Origin: Gonatopus flavifemur
Taxonomy: Eukaryota > Arthropoda > Insecta > Hymenoptera > Dryinidae
Length of the DNA stretch: 64,000 nucleotides
Assembly: GCA_018340375.1 (NCBI GenBank)
Contig: JAFFJZ010000001.1
Location: 65,030,001-65,094,000 of the forward strand
Direction: 5' to 3'
Shown piece after piece: positions 24,750-37,000 of this stretch. The notes beneath the pieces are model-generated. The model saw only the letters and a list, made by a program, of their open reading frames with translations, was not told where the DNA came from and ran no database searches. Each line of letters starts with the position of its first letter. The stretch's first letter is position 1. The translations under genes were made by a program, and so were the position numbers.

Positions 24750-24864
24750 GGTCTGTCTACATAACCAACGTAAACGTAAGAATGGATGCGCAGAAACAGT
24801 ATATGAGTTGTGCGCAGTCGTTTACGTTCACGTTCTCCGTTTTTTCTGTCTATGTAGACAGACC
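24750..24864. mobile_element. MITE with GGTCTGTCTA ends, copy 2 (inverted)
   Basis: Intact version of the 23618 element in reverse orientation. The palindromic ends lie inside flanking TA dinucleotides, as expected of Tc1/mariner-type MITEs. Confidence 0.7.
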
Positions 24865-25098
24865 ATAACTCTCGTACTCTGGGGTATCGGTTTTCTTTGT
24901 TTTCCTGATGGATTGAAAAGAGTTACCCTGATACTCTACAGTACGAGGCAAGGTTTTGGAACATGAGCTAGCATGAGCGTCCGGCCTAAGAGTTCCAAAG
25001 AGTGACGTTTTCCGGTTCCAGGGACCAGGGAATCCCAGTGATATTTGTTCATTGGGTCATCTCCAGTTCTAATTTCAACGATATTTGTTCTTTCCAAG

Positions 25099-25361
25099 AT
25101 TTTTGGGATGGGGGCCAAATCAACTAAAAACCAAATCACCGAAACCGTTAGTTGGAAAGAATGAGACATCATACATTAAGATGTAATTTCATGGGGCGTC
25201 GAGCATCAAGCGTCAACATTAGAAGGAAAGAGAAGAACTGTGTGACCTCTCTTTCTTTCTAATGTTGACGCTCGATGCTCGACGCCCCATGAAATTACAG
25301 CTTTATACATCTCTTGCTTTTCAACCAATGGTTTCGTTGATTTGGCCCCCATCCGATTTTT
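25099..25361. mobile_element. MITE with GGATGGGGGCCAAATCAAC arms, interrupted
   Basis: Arms at 25099-25125 and 25333-25361 are inverted. The same family is present uninterrupted at 62490-62602. A second foldback (25182-25299) sits inside. Confidence 0.7.
25182..25299. mobile_element. Nested foldback with TGTAATTTCATGGGGCGTCG arms
   Basis: Near-perfect inverted arms of about 45 bp around a C/T-rich loop. Confidence 0.75.
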
Positions 25362-25439
25362 GTAGTAGTAGTAGTAATGGTAGTAGTAGTTGTAGTTGAC
25401 TTCATCGCCAATTTCGGCAATACATGAACTTATTTTCAT

Positions 25440-25618
25440 TCCTAAGGCAGTGATGCCAGGAAAGACGGTGTGGACCGAAAAATCAGCCCCTCTACCGCGC
25501 ACACGATGAAACTTTCGTATACATGTGAGTCACACGTATACGAACGTGTTATTGTGTGAACAATGGAGGGGCTGATTTTTCGGTCCGCACCGTTTTTCCT
25601 GGCATCACTGTCCTAAGG
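25440..25618. mobile_element. hAT-type MITE with perfect 8-bp TSD
   Basis: The element is 25448-25610 with ends CAGTGATGCCAGG and CCTGGCATCACTG, flanked by TCCTAAGG on both sides (25440-25447 and 25611-25618). The internal arms match for about 55 bp. Confidence 0.85.
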
Positions 25619-25728
25619 GGTTATTTTCGGAGGAGTATCACAACAACTTCCGTATGGATTCACAACAGCATTTTTTTTTTGTCAATTCTTGGATCATGCT
25701 GAATTTCATTGAAATTGGACAGAAGTAT

Positions 25729-26103
25729 CCCAGACAGCACAGAAAGTTCTTTGAACGTTTTGAAAACGTGCTCTTGGTTTTGCGTGTTTTGGTCCCGCTG
25801 AAGCAAGTTTTACAAACGTTTAAAGTACCTTCCCATTTGATATCCTTGAATACGTTTTAAGCACGTTCTTTTGATCTACTACCAGACGTTCTCATCGTGT
25901 CTCCTAAACGTACTTTCATATAAACTAACCTTGAAAAACCACAAAGTCATACGGGGACATAGATAGAACTAACCGAGACATTTGCATGTCCCTGGGACAT
26001 ACATGCGACGTTTTTAGAACATCCTGAGACGTTATTTGCACGTTCTCTGTGAAATCAAGCACGTCTTCTGAACGTTCAAGAAACCTCCCGGTGCTGTATG
26101 GGA
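25729..26103. mobile_element. ACGTTC-rich MITE with CCCAGACAGCAC ends
   Basis: The ends TCCCAGACAGCAC and GTGCTGTATGGGA are inverted. The interior is rich in GAACGTTTT / AACGTTC motifs. A shorter relative follows at 26311. Confidence 0.5.
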
Positions 26104-26133
26104 TGGTTCAGTCTCACTTAAATATACCATGAA

Positions 26134-26273
26134 TCCCAAATAGCAATAGCTCCAAAAACTAGATCTCATTGAATCCTTTCGGAATTGTTTTTTTTTTGAC
26201 ATTTCAGTAGTTCATTTTGTGATTCCGAAAGGATTCAATGAGATCAAGTTTTTGGGACTTCCGCTACTTGGGA
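26134..26273. mobile_element. Foldback MITE
   Basis: Inverted arms of about 50 bp starting TCCCAAATAGC and ending GCTACTTGGGA, with ATTGAATCCTTTCGGAAT in both. Confidence 0.75.
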
Positions 26274-26310
26274 ATAGTATATAAAAAAAAAGCAAATTCG
26301 AGTTGTTCTT

Positions 26311-26416
26311 TCCCACACAACACAGAAGTTCAAAAAAGATTTTTGTGAATTCATATTGAATTCTTCAAACACAAATTGAGTGTTTTATGAACTTTCTTCG
26401 ATCTTCGGTGCTGTAT
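26311..26416. mobile_element. Small relative of the 25729 element
   Basis: Ends CCCACACAACACAGAAG and TTCGGTGCTGTATGAG match the 25729-26103 termini. Confidence 0.45.
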
Positions 26417-27093
26417 GAGTCAGAAATGTATTCGGAAATGAATTATGAGGGAAAAATTTGAGAATGCGAAAGAGATCCCTACCCAAATAGTAAAAGTTCC
26501 AAAAACGTTTATTTCTAATGAATTGAATTTTATAATCAGGGTATCCACGTGAAAATCACATAGATGCGTTGGAGACAGGCAGAAACAGAGGTGTTCTATG
26601 AGGGATGGTGTTGATAAGGTTGGTGTTGAAAAAATGAATACAAAAACTGTTGCAGAACTTTGTTGAAGCCTTTTTAAGGGATTTCTAGAATAACAAAAGA
26701 TACATATGAACATAGGCGTGGCCATCCCTGGTTAAAAAATCCGATTGAATCTGATAAAAAAACATTTCATCGGAATGGATTGAGTTTCTGCATCGGAAAT
26801 TTCCCATTGATACCAATAAAATAATTTTGAACTGGATTTAATGGGCATTTTCCCCGGTGAAAAAATCCGATTAAATCCGATAAAAAAAACTTATCGGAAT
26901 GAATTGATTCTTGCATCGCGATTTTCTTATTGAATTTTATTGGTTGTTAACCCAACCAACGAACGGTTTATATACATTATATACGCGCATTTTATATCAA
27001 TCAAACAAACACATATATCATTTATTCAATCATTACGTATGACAAATTATTGCTGAAATAAATTCAAACGATCATTTATGTGTTATTAACATG

Positions 27094-27180
27094 GTGATCA
27101 CCCATCCACCTTGTACCCCAGTTGTCGTTGCTGAACTTGGAAGATCGATCTGGAACACCCGCTCGCTCGATGCCGTGGTT
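27094..27180 (-). pseudogene. 5S rRNA-derived fragment (SINE3-like or 5S pseudogene)
   Basis: Read on the - strand, the fragment has AAGTTCAGCAACGACAAC where 5S box A (AAGCTAAGCAGGGTCGGGC) is expected. About 20 nt further on it has GGTGGATGGGTGATC, like the box C region GGATGGGAGACC. The upstream CAGATCGATCTTCC also aligns. It is too diverged and truncated to be a working 5S gene. Identification is by eye only. Confidence 0.45.
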
Positions 27181-27329
27181 CGCTTCCTATCAATGTGAAC
27201 TAGATGACTGTCTTATGTCAGGGATGGGTGTCCTATAGTAATAAGATTCAATTGGTAATAGTCCATTGGACATATGAGGGATTGTATCTGTCTCAATGAG
27301 ACCATGGGAGTTCATGATTAATAAAAATC

Positions 27330-28220
27330 CCAATGAAGACCAAGAAAATATTTTCCAATTGGATTCAATCGGTATTTTATGATGAATGGAAAATTCCGAT
27401 TGATATCAATACAATATTTTTCAATTGGATTTAATCGGTATTTTATCAATTATGAAAATTCTAATTGATACGAGTCAAGTATTTTCCAATGGGATCCAAT
27501 AGGTATTTTATCAATAATAAGAATTCCGATTGATATCAATGAAATATTGTGTAATTGGATTTTATTGATCATTAAAATTCTAATTGATATCAGTGAAATA
27601 TTTTTCAATAGAATTCAATGGGTATTTCAATAATCATAAAAATTCCAATTGATACCAAGAAAATATTTTCTCATTAGATTCGATGGGTATTTTATGGTTG
27701 ATAAAAAATTCCGATGGATGCCAATAAAATATTTTTCAATTGGATTGAATCGGTATTTCATTAATCATGAAAATGTTAATTGATACCAGTCAAATATTTT
27801 TCAATGGGATCCAATTGATATTTTATCAATGATAATTATTCCGATTGATATCAATGAAATATTGTGTAATTGCATTCACTTGGTATTTTATGACCAATGA
27901 AAATTCCGATTGATGCCAATACAATATTTTCTAATTGGATTCAATCGGTGTGTTATTAATCATGAAGATTCTAATTGATACCGGTCAAATATTTTTCAAT
28001 GGCATCCAATAGGTATTTCATCAATAATAAAAATTCCAATTCGTACGGACACAATATTTTTTAATTTGATTTAATCGGCATTTTATTAATCATTACAATT
28101 ATAATTGGTACCAGTAACATATTTTTCAATGGGATCCAATGGATATTCCATCACTGATAAAAATTCTGATTGATACCAATGAAATATTTTCTAATTGGAT
28201 TCTCTTGGTATTCTATGATT
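27330..28220. repeat. ~64-bp AT-rich tandem array
   Basis: About 14 degenerate units of AAAATTCCGATTGATACC / CAATGAAATATTTT / CAATTGGATTCAATCGG / TATTTTATCAAT. The mean spacing of the CCGATTGAT position is about 64 bp. Confidence 0.7.
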
Positions 28221-29464
28221 ATAGTTTCGTATCCCAGCAACTCTCCCATCAGTTCCAATACATCGAGGTCACCAGGGATTCCGATAAAAACCAATGATCC
28301 GATGCAATGAAAGAAATTTCAAAACTGAATCGGTTATTGCCGGTACATACCTATAGGACTTTAGAATCTGTAAACTTGCCTATTATTTCCAATAAATTTG
28401 AATGTTGGAATAATCCAATTAAAACCCATTGATCAATGAAATTGATACATCCTTGAATGCAGTCAGAAATCTCCCATAAGAAACCCATTCATCATTCAAT
28501 TTCACAAATTCTCCCATTAGTTCCAATAGATTGAAATTGTGGAAACTTTCGATAAAAACCGTTTGCCTGATGGAATGGAGAAAATCTCAATCATCCAATC
28601 AGCTATCTCTTATACAGACCAATAGATTATGTGAAGTCTGATTAATTCCCATAAAATGCAGATTTTTTAATTGGTGAATCCCCGATTGAAACCTATAGAA
28701 AAGAGATTCCGATAAACTCTTATTGATTTTGAATCGGGGATTGAACTGTTCCGATTGATCCTATGCAGTCCGATTAATTCTGAATTGGTTTCTATCGGAT
28801 CTTATCGGATTTTTTAACTAGGGCTAATGCGGTGGAAAAAAGTCAAAAATTGAATTGGACATTTCTCATTCAATGCTATTGAATATTCAATCCCGTAAAT
28901 ATTCCTTTTATTTCCCATAAATTGCATTGAAAACAAAATTTCATCGAAAATCAATTATATTTTGTTGTTAGGGTAACTGAATATCATAGTCAAGTCAACG
29001 AATATACGGTCAGATTGACAGTACAATCGTTGACTTGACACCATGATGGTTGATTCAACTGCATGTAGTTGAGTCAACAGTGCATGTAGTTGAGGCAACA
29101 GTCAGATTCAGTTGGATATATCCAATCGTATCCTACTGTTGAATCAACTATATCACCGTTGTCTGTACCCACCTTTTTTTTCAGTGTGGGATGATCGAAT
29201 AATCCAATTGAAACCTATCAATTGAAACTCTCAATCAGATATTCTCTCATACAAACCGATTGATCACTGAAAGTCATATTAATTCCAATAAAACAAATAT
29301 TTTTCTATCGGTAAATCCTCGATTCAATCCTATATATACCACGTTCCAATTAATTCCTATTCATCTTGAATCGGTAGTTGAGCCTCTCCGATTGACCCTA
29401 TTCATTCCGATGAATTTTGAATCGGTTTTTATCGGTTTCTATTGGACCTTTCAACCAGGGATGG

Positions 29465-30120
29465 TGTGTGTCAAAATCAAGATGAAAACCAACTTCCATT
29501 GTTCGAACATTGAGAACAAACAATTTTAAGGGGATTCAAAGGGCAGAATTTTGTTCATTGGCACCCACACTGGTCGGATCCTGGCCATGCTTACACATAT
29601 GATTGCAATATCAGGCATCATTTGTCTTTTTCTGGTACATGTAAGTATAAATATTGTGCATGATCGAGTATGTTTTCTAAAAGTTGGAATTTCCAACTAC
29701 ACAGCACATATCTGCTGACGACATCCTCAGGAGTTCTTTGGGATATTGCAATGTTCCTAAGATATCCTGAGGACATCGTCAGGAGATATATGTCGTATGT
29801 AAACTTGTAAAATCCAATCAAATCAAATTACAATTGAAATTTGGTGATAACATTGTTTCAACTTCAGTGAGATTCTTTATCGAAGGAGTTCATTGGAACT
29901 CATCGAATTTCATTGATGAAATAGGGAATAGAAAAAATTTGAAATTCATCAAATTCGAAATTTTGGTTAATGAGAAAAACAGCATAGGGACAACGCATGA
30001 GAGCAACTATTCGTTTATAAATTCTTCACTTTTATCTCTTCAATTCATTACGTAAATTCAGTACATATCCTGCGTAACAAAACCACAATGAATTTTACCC
30101 TGATATTAGGGATCATTGAT
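29465..30120. other. Spacer without recognised feature
   Basis: AT-rich. A short imperfect duplication around TCCTCAGGA / TGACGACATCCTCAGG occurs at 29700-29800. Nothing supports a gene. Confidence 0.4.
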
Positions 30121-30330
30121 TAAGGAGACACCAGCGCTGGGACATTAGCCAAATTTTTCGTGTAAGATTTCTCCAAAATACTTTCATATTTTTTAAATAC
30201 TGTTCTGTACAGCGTTTCTACAGATATTCAAGAAATACTGTACAGAGCGATATTTTGAAAACATTCAAGTATTGTGGAGAAATCTTACATGAAAGATTTG
30301 GCTAAAGTCCCAGCGCTAGTATCCCTTCAA
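30121..30330. mobile_element. Foldback with ACCAGCGCTGGGAC arms
   Basis: Inverted arms of about 75 bp. The core has CTGTACAG and GCGATATTTTGAAAA. It is related to elements at 32802 and 53357. Confidence 0.7.
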
Positions 30331-31081
30331 GGGTTCAGCAGTTCAGCAGATATATTGAGAATGTTTCAGAATTTCATGTTATCTCAGAAAAGTGCAGATT
30401 AAAATTAATTTCATAAACTCATATAAAGAAATATTGAATCTTTATACTCAATTCCAAATACCGTTACTCAAGAAAGGAATAATAATATCAGGATTAGGTT
30501 TGATGCTTTAAATTTCTTATATTTCCTCGCTTGTATTTCATTAAGATTTTAACACATTTTTTGGCATTATCATTTATTATAAATTACTGTATAAGAGTAT
30601 TTGAACTGATGATTTCCATTGTTCTTTATTGTTCTATTATTTACCAAAACAGTATCATTTTCATTTCAAGGCGGAAGATTTCAATCTTCATAAGTTGAAA
30701 ATGTGCAATTTGCTGTAGGAAAAGAGATCTCATTAAACGCTTGTAACCCGCTTAATAATCTTCTTTTACCTTAAAACCCTGCGATAGTTGAATACTGTAT
30801 TTTTTAATATTTTGTGAAAGAACGATGAAGATGATATGCCTCGAGTACAGCATATGAATGAACAGCGTCTGCGTATAAAAACCTTCTACACCTCAAAAAT
30901 AAAAAAAAAATAAAAGTAAAAAAAAGAACAACTCTTTTTTAAATTTTTTCTCTATCCAAAGTAAATTTAAAGCTCTTTCTCAACAACAAAAAATCACTAT
31001 TTGTTTACTAATAGTTCACTTCGAATTACATTACTGGAGTATAAAAAGAATTAAAATTATATGTACTTAGTACACGCGACT
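30331..31081 (-). other. eya 3' flank
   Basis: AT-rich sequence downstream of the eya stop. It must contain the eya 3' UTR; several AATAAA hexamers occur on the - strand (for example 30573-30578), so the cleavage site cannot be chosen. Confidence 0.4.
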
Positions 31082-34000
31082 CTAAAGAAATCCCATTTCT
31101 AAGGCATTATACAACGCTTGCGTATCCGAATGACTGTTTATTCTCCAAAATGGAAAATTATGTGCACGTGCCGCAGTTTCTTCGTCCGAATCATCACCTA
31201 TCACAACGTACGTACATTTTCGACCGAATCGTGCCACTACTCTTCCGAAACAACTTTCTTTTCCTGTAAATAATAATCGGTAAATGTGATTGTCTTTTAT
31301 GTAAAGGATATAACTTTCAGGGGATGTAACTCACCAATTTTTGATGCCGAATAAATGTTTTCTATTGGAAATATCCCACCCAGTCCGAAAAGTAAAACTT
31401 TTGAAAGAGCAGGGACTAGCTGAGTGCTCGTAACTAAAATATTGACACAATGGCTCCTCTTATGAATCAGACTTAAACACTTGACCGCCGAAGTGAGCCA
31501 ATTATCCGTTAATATTTCAATTTCTGATCTCAATTGTAACCATTGTTCTCTTTTGGTTGGCCCTAGCAACCCGCCAACGTTGTTTCGATAATTGCAATAG
31601 ATTTCTTTAATTTTTCGATAGCGAAAGGCCAGCTTTCGCATCCAATCTACCCCTCCTCTCACACCCGATGCCAAACATATTCCATTGTTCGCTGAAGCGC
31701 ATTGGAAACCGTCAGCGGCGAAATTGTACGAAGATAAATCTTGGCCGTTGTCATCTGATGAGACATCTTCGATATGTACCTGGTCGCAATCCTGTGTAAG
31801 ATAGTATAATCGTCAAATAAGAGTACGTACATCTGTACTTTATATTCAGGCACAAGATTTTGAAAGAAAGAAAGAAAGGCTAAGAAACCGCATAGATAGA
31901 GCGCAAGAGATCTGTAAAGTAAAACTAAGTGATGAAATTCAATATAAACTCTCAAAATTTTCTACAAAAATATCGATACAGTCAAAATATCGCCTATCCC
32001 TAACTTGAACCACGATCAAAGTTCAAAAACAGAGCAGGACGAGGTAAAGACAAGGCCATTTTAAGATTCCTTAAGGTCCATGAAGCTCCAGAAAAATGGG
32101 CAAAATTTTGCTACGTATTATTCCAACGGCTAAGGATTAAATGAAGATTTGCAATATGCAGGATGGAACACATTGCCAAGATTAGACTTTGAATATTTGG
32201 TTGAATTTCTGAAAAGATTCCTGAAAATTATGCAAAGAATTACAAACATAATAACCTGTAAATGTCAATAATTTCCACAAATTATTTTCTTTCATATTTA
32301 GATAATACTTGGCAGTTTCAATTTATATTCAAAGTCAAACCTTGGAAATATGCTCCATCATTGCATATTGAAAAATTTTATTCATCGCTTAGTTGTTGGA
32401 AAAGTATGTAGCGAAGTTTTGCCCGTTTTTTTAGAGCTCCATGGCTTACACAGATCACATATAATTTATGTTTAATTCAATATAGTTTATATATAAGTTA
32501 CATATAATTTCGAGAATTATTCCACTCGGGATATAGGGATCAAAAATCCCGCCGCGGATGAGGCCTCCGTACACAGTAAAAAGTCTTGCATCATTTTTAC
32601 GTAGTACACATGATTGTGTGAGATATTTTACAGTTTTGTGTGGTAATTGGACATAATTGTGTGTTGTCGTTCAACACAGTTGTGACAAATTAATACACAA
32701 AAGTGTTGAATATTTTACACAAAAATGTTTACTGCGTAAAAATGACGCAAAATTTGTTACTGTGTAGAAAGCTCCTGGCGGCTGTCTCTTCTGCCAATAC
32801 CTTAAGGTGATACCAGCGACCCCTGAAGATGCAACCAGACCCATTGATTAGAAAAGGACATAATCAAAACTATTCTGACAAATTACTCGAAAACAAAGGA
32901 ATGAAATCGAAATATCGCTCTGCACAGACCTTCTTCGATCAATAAAGATGGTCTGTACAGAGTGATATTTTCCTTTTCTTGCTTTATTTCCTAATCATTT
33001 GTCAGAAAAGATTTGGCTCGGGTTGCATCGTCAGGGGCCGATGGTATCCCCTTGAAACAGCTCTGGGTGAAGATATTTATCATAATGAATACTTGAATAA
33101 TTCCTAACAGATTAAAAAAGAAGTATGATTCAAACAAATTTTCAGTACATTTACTGAAATTTGTCGGGAAGTAATTAACCCGATCACAGTAGGTAAAAAT
33201 TCCCTAAAATTTGGTGAATCCATCGTATCTTTCGGTAGAATCATCAGAAAATTGGTATATTTACTACATTCCTAGATTTACCGATTTGTTTTTACAATGT
33301 AATATCACGCTTCCCTAACAGCAGAATGTGTCTCTGAGACGTTTTCAGAACGTTCAAAAAACTTCCTCTACGCTTTTTTTGCTACGTTTGCTCTCTGGGT
33401 CCATTAAGAAAAAATCACTATTCTATTTTGATTAGAAACAGCATGATTTTTCCAACTGTTTTGAAAAAAATGGTCGAGTTAATTCTTCTGAGACTTATAT
33501 CAAGGTTTCATCATCATTACCCCTTTGTGATAAATTATGTTTGATGAAAATGGTCCGGCGTAAATTACACGAAAATGCATGTATTTATTCAAAATATTTT
33601 TCTGTATAGCATTTCTTGAGCAGCTGAAGAAATTTTGTTTGTGTGCACTGCTCTCTAAATCTAGGAGAGTGAAAAATCATCCATTCCACTCCACTAACTC
33701 TCAGAAGTGAGCCAGTCCCCTTCGAGTGGAATTTTCACTCGTTTCGAGTGAAGTGTCACTCCGTTGGAGTGAAAAAGTCACTCTTGAATTGGAATGACCG
33801 TGAGTTTCTAACCTCAAACGTTAGATTATCACTCTGAAAGAGTGAAAATTTCACTCAAAATTTCGACAGGCTCACCTCTGGCTGTCTAAAGAGTGAAATC
33901 TCATTCTAAGAATTTTAGAGAGTGAGAGGAATTTACAGTTACATTTACTATGGAATGATAGGAATAGAGGAACATACTCTCTCCCCAATGAAATTGACTA

Positions 34001-37000
34001 TAATGTAATGAACTTTACTATGGCATAATCATAGAAACCTGATCAAATTTACACGGTTTTACAGTAAATTCCATCAGAAGTCAGTATGTTCCCCCATTCC
34101 TATAATTCCATAATAAATTCAACTCTAAATTTCTCTCAGTGTAGTTTGTTTAGAGGAATTTGGCTGGTGCCATCCCTGTTTGAAATGCGAGGCAAAACTG
34201 GACAACAATAATTTCCTGTTAGATTTCGATCAGTTGTCCCGTTTCGGACAAAACTTGACAAGCTTTTTCACGGAATGTGACAGGTTCTGTTGGATTGTGT
34301 CTGACATGTACATCGACTCCAGCACTCATGTATACGAACCAGATACACTGTACACTGAGAGAAATAATGATTAATATCAAGAATTTAAATTCATGAATAC
34401 TGCCAAGAATACAAATTCTTAATTATAGCTAATATGTTATTGGCCCAAAAGAAATTTCCTTGCATCGAGAAATATTTCCTTGATTTAAGAAAATTTCTTT
34501 TGGGCCAATAACATATTAACTGTAATCAAGAATTTTTATTCTTGGCAGTATTCATGAATTAAAATTCTTGATATTAATCATCATTTCTCTCAGTGTAAAA
34601 AATGATTGTGGAATTTTGCCCCATAAAATGGCGGCAGCAAAGTTTCTCCACAGATAAAAGAATTTTTCACCATAATTCGCTGGACTTTTCTTCATTTGTG
34701 GGGGATTCAACACCCAAAAAACAAAATAATTCCTCAAAGTGGTGGAAAAATCCCTCATTTTTGATGGAAACACAGTTCCCCCGCGATGAGGGGACGAAAT
34801 CCACCAACAGTGTGAAGAAAAACTCCCCACATTTTTTACAGTGTAGAACTGGACAAATGCGTTTGAAAATTTCGCATGAATCTGTCTCGCATTTTTAACA
34901 GGAATGATTATCTAAAAAGACTTTCCTAATGAGTTTGAACCATATATAATGCACAAGTGGAAAACAAACCTCAACATCATTGAAGAAGAAATGAGTATCA
35001 GCCAAACTAAATATCATTTCTTCCATTCGATATGCCACCGATGCTAAAAGGGAAGGATCTTTTCGATGTTTCGTAGCAAATTGACCAGTAAGAAGCGAGT
35101 GGAATACAACTATGGTTTCATCAAGATCCCAAATAAATATTCGATCCGGTCCGGTCTCTATGGTGTCCGTGGAAGCGATACTATTGCCACTTCCGCTTTG
35201 ACGTTTCCCTCTTTTACATGCTTTTGTCGCCGCTCCTGAAAAATAAAATCTTTCATTTAACATCAATCTTCATGACAAACGAGTCATGAAATTTCAGATT
35301 ACGTTTTGAGTAGCCCAATTATTATTATTATTAATCCTCTAGGGATACACTGGGTCAAAATGACTCATCCTGCATTTCGAAAAGTTGTATATCTCTAAAA
35401 AAGTACTTTTACATTTATTTAAATATTGAGAAAACTATCAACTGCAGAGCAAAGTAGGTTTCAGATTCGTATTCTGCGAACTTTGGCGATGGATTTAAAA
35501 AAAAAAATATTGCTCTACGATGCTTTAAAGCTGAGTTATGAGTGATCAAAAAACACTTGGGTCAAACTGACCCAGGGTATCCCATGTGTGAGGGAACTAT
35601 AAGTTTATCCCCAGAGGGTTAAAAAAAAGAAAATGGTCTGAATTTTGTCATATGTTTAAAAATCACGATTTTCCAAACTTTTGTACCTTGTAAATTACCC
35701 CAATCTCATAATTCTGGATACCTATGCCAGGGATTGTCGCGCGCGACACCATTGGAAAAACAGAGATTGGAATTTTGAACATTTCTCCTGTTCTGTTCTT
35801 TTTTTTATGGTGTCGCACGCGAAAATCGCTCATATGAGTCTTCGGGATAAAGGATTGAGTAGAAAAGGGTGTGTATCGAGTCCAAAGCCAAGTATAGTAT
35901 CAGGATTTTTGATTCAATTTTTTCTCCTGACCTAACCCTACGCACCCTATTCATGGACTCCCAAGAATGGATCCGGACAATTTTTTATCTACGCTTTTTT
36001 CAACTCTACGATAATTCCTTTGAAGATGTCTAGTATCTAGACGAAACGTCAGGCGGAAAAATTTAAGAAAAAATTGGGTTGAAACTCTTATGGAACCACT
36101 ATCGCCTCACTCTACCACGGTGGTATAAATTTTATCGCAATCGGATGAGTGGAACGGAAAATATGCGTGTTCGCAAATTAATCCACATACACACACAGAC
36201 AGACAGACGGATGGACAGAGGACCAAGAATTTTCCCCGAGTTTGGAGGAACATTTTGGCCTAAGAGACTTCGAGTTTAGGGACCAAAAATTTTTCGGTCC
36301 CTCGAAACGCTCACAAAGCTTCCCTCTAAAAAATCCTGATACTATAATTGGCTTTGGACTCAATACGCACCCTATTCATGAACGCCATAAAAACGTAATC
36401 TATTTAAAATGTCGGATAGATTTGGGATTACAAGGTTACAAAAACCACATTAAAACGGATAAAAACTGATTGAATCAGATTCAATATTTGTCCAATTTTA
36501 TCCGCTTCTGTACCAGCGATTGTTGATAATGATTTCGGGAATCATTATTATTATCTCTGGAATCAGAATTTTCTTTTTCTATAGTTTCCATTGGAATTAA
36601 TATTTTCCATTCTTATGAGTTAATTCTAGAGATAATGATAATGATAAATTCCAAAATCATCGATGAAAAAATCATTACTGTCGATCTCTGTTCTCTAAGG
36701 CATTTTTAACAAGGATAGAAACGATAGAAACCGACTGGAAGTGTGAGAAAACGCATACCTTCCCATGTAAAAATTTACGAATGGTGCAAGGTTGACCCAG
36801 CCTTGACGAGCATTGGCGAGAAAGCCTGACCGAGAACTAAAATGATAACATCGTTTCAGCAATTAACGATCCTCAATTTTGGCGCATGGGGCAACGGTGG
36901 TGAAAGATCGACAATGTTGGCATAGGCTTGATTCAATAGTTCTGCCATGATTGACTGATACAAAACTTTTACTATAAAACCAATGTTGGTTCAGTCGCGA

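Larger units (their letters stand above)
26722..29464. mobile_element. ~2.7-kb composite element with CCATCCCTGGTT ends
   Basis: CCATCCCTGGTTAAAAAATC at 26722 is matched by an inverse ending AACCAGGGATGG at 29464. A second inverse end lies at about 28796-28832. AATCCGATTRAATC sequence recurs in both orientations throughout. It contains a 5S-like fragment and a 64-bp tandem array. No ORF of note was seen. Confidence 0.5.
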
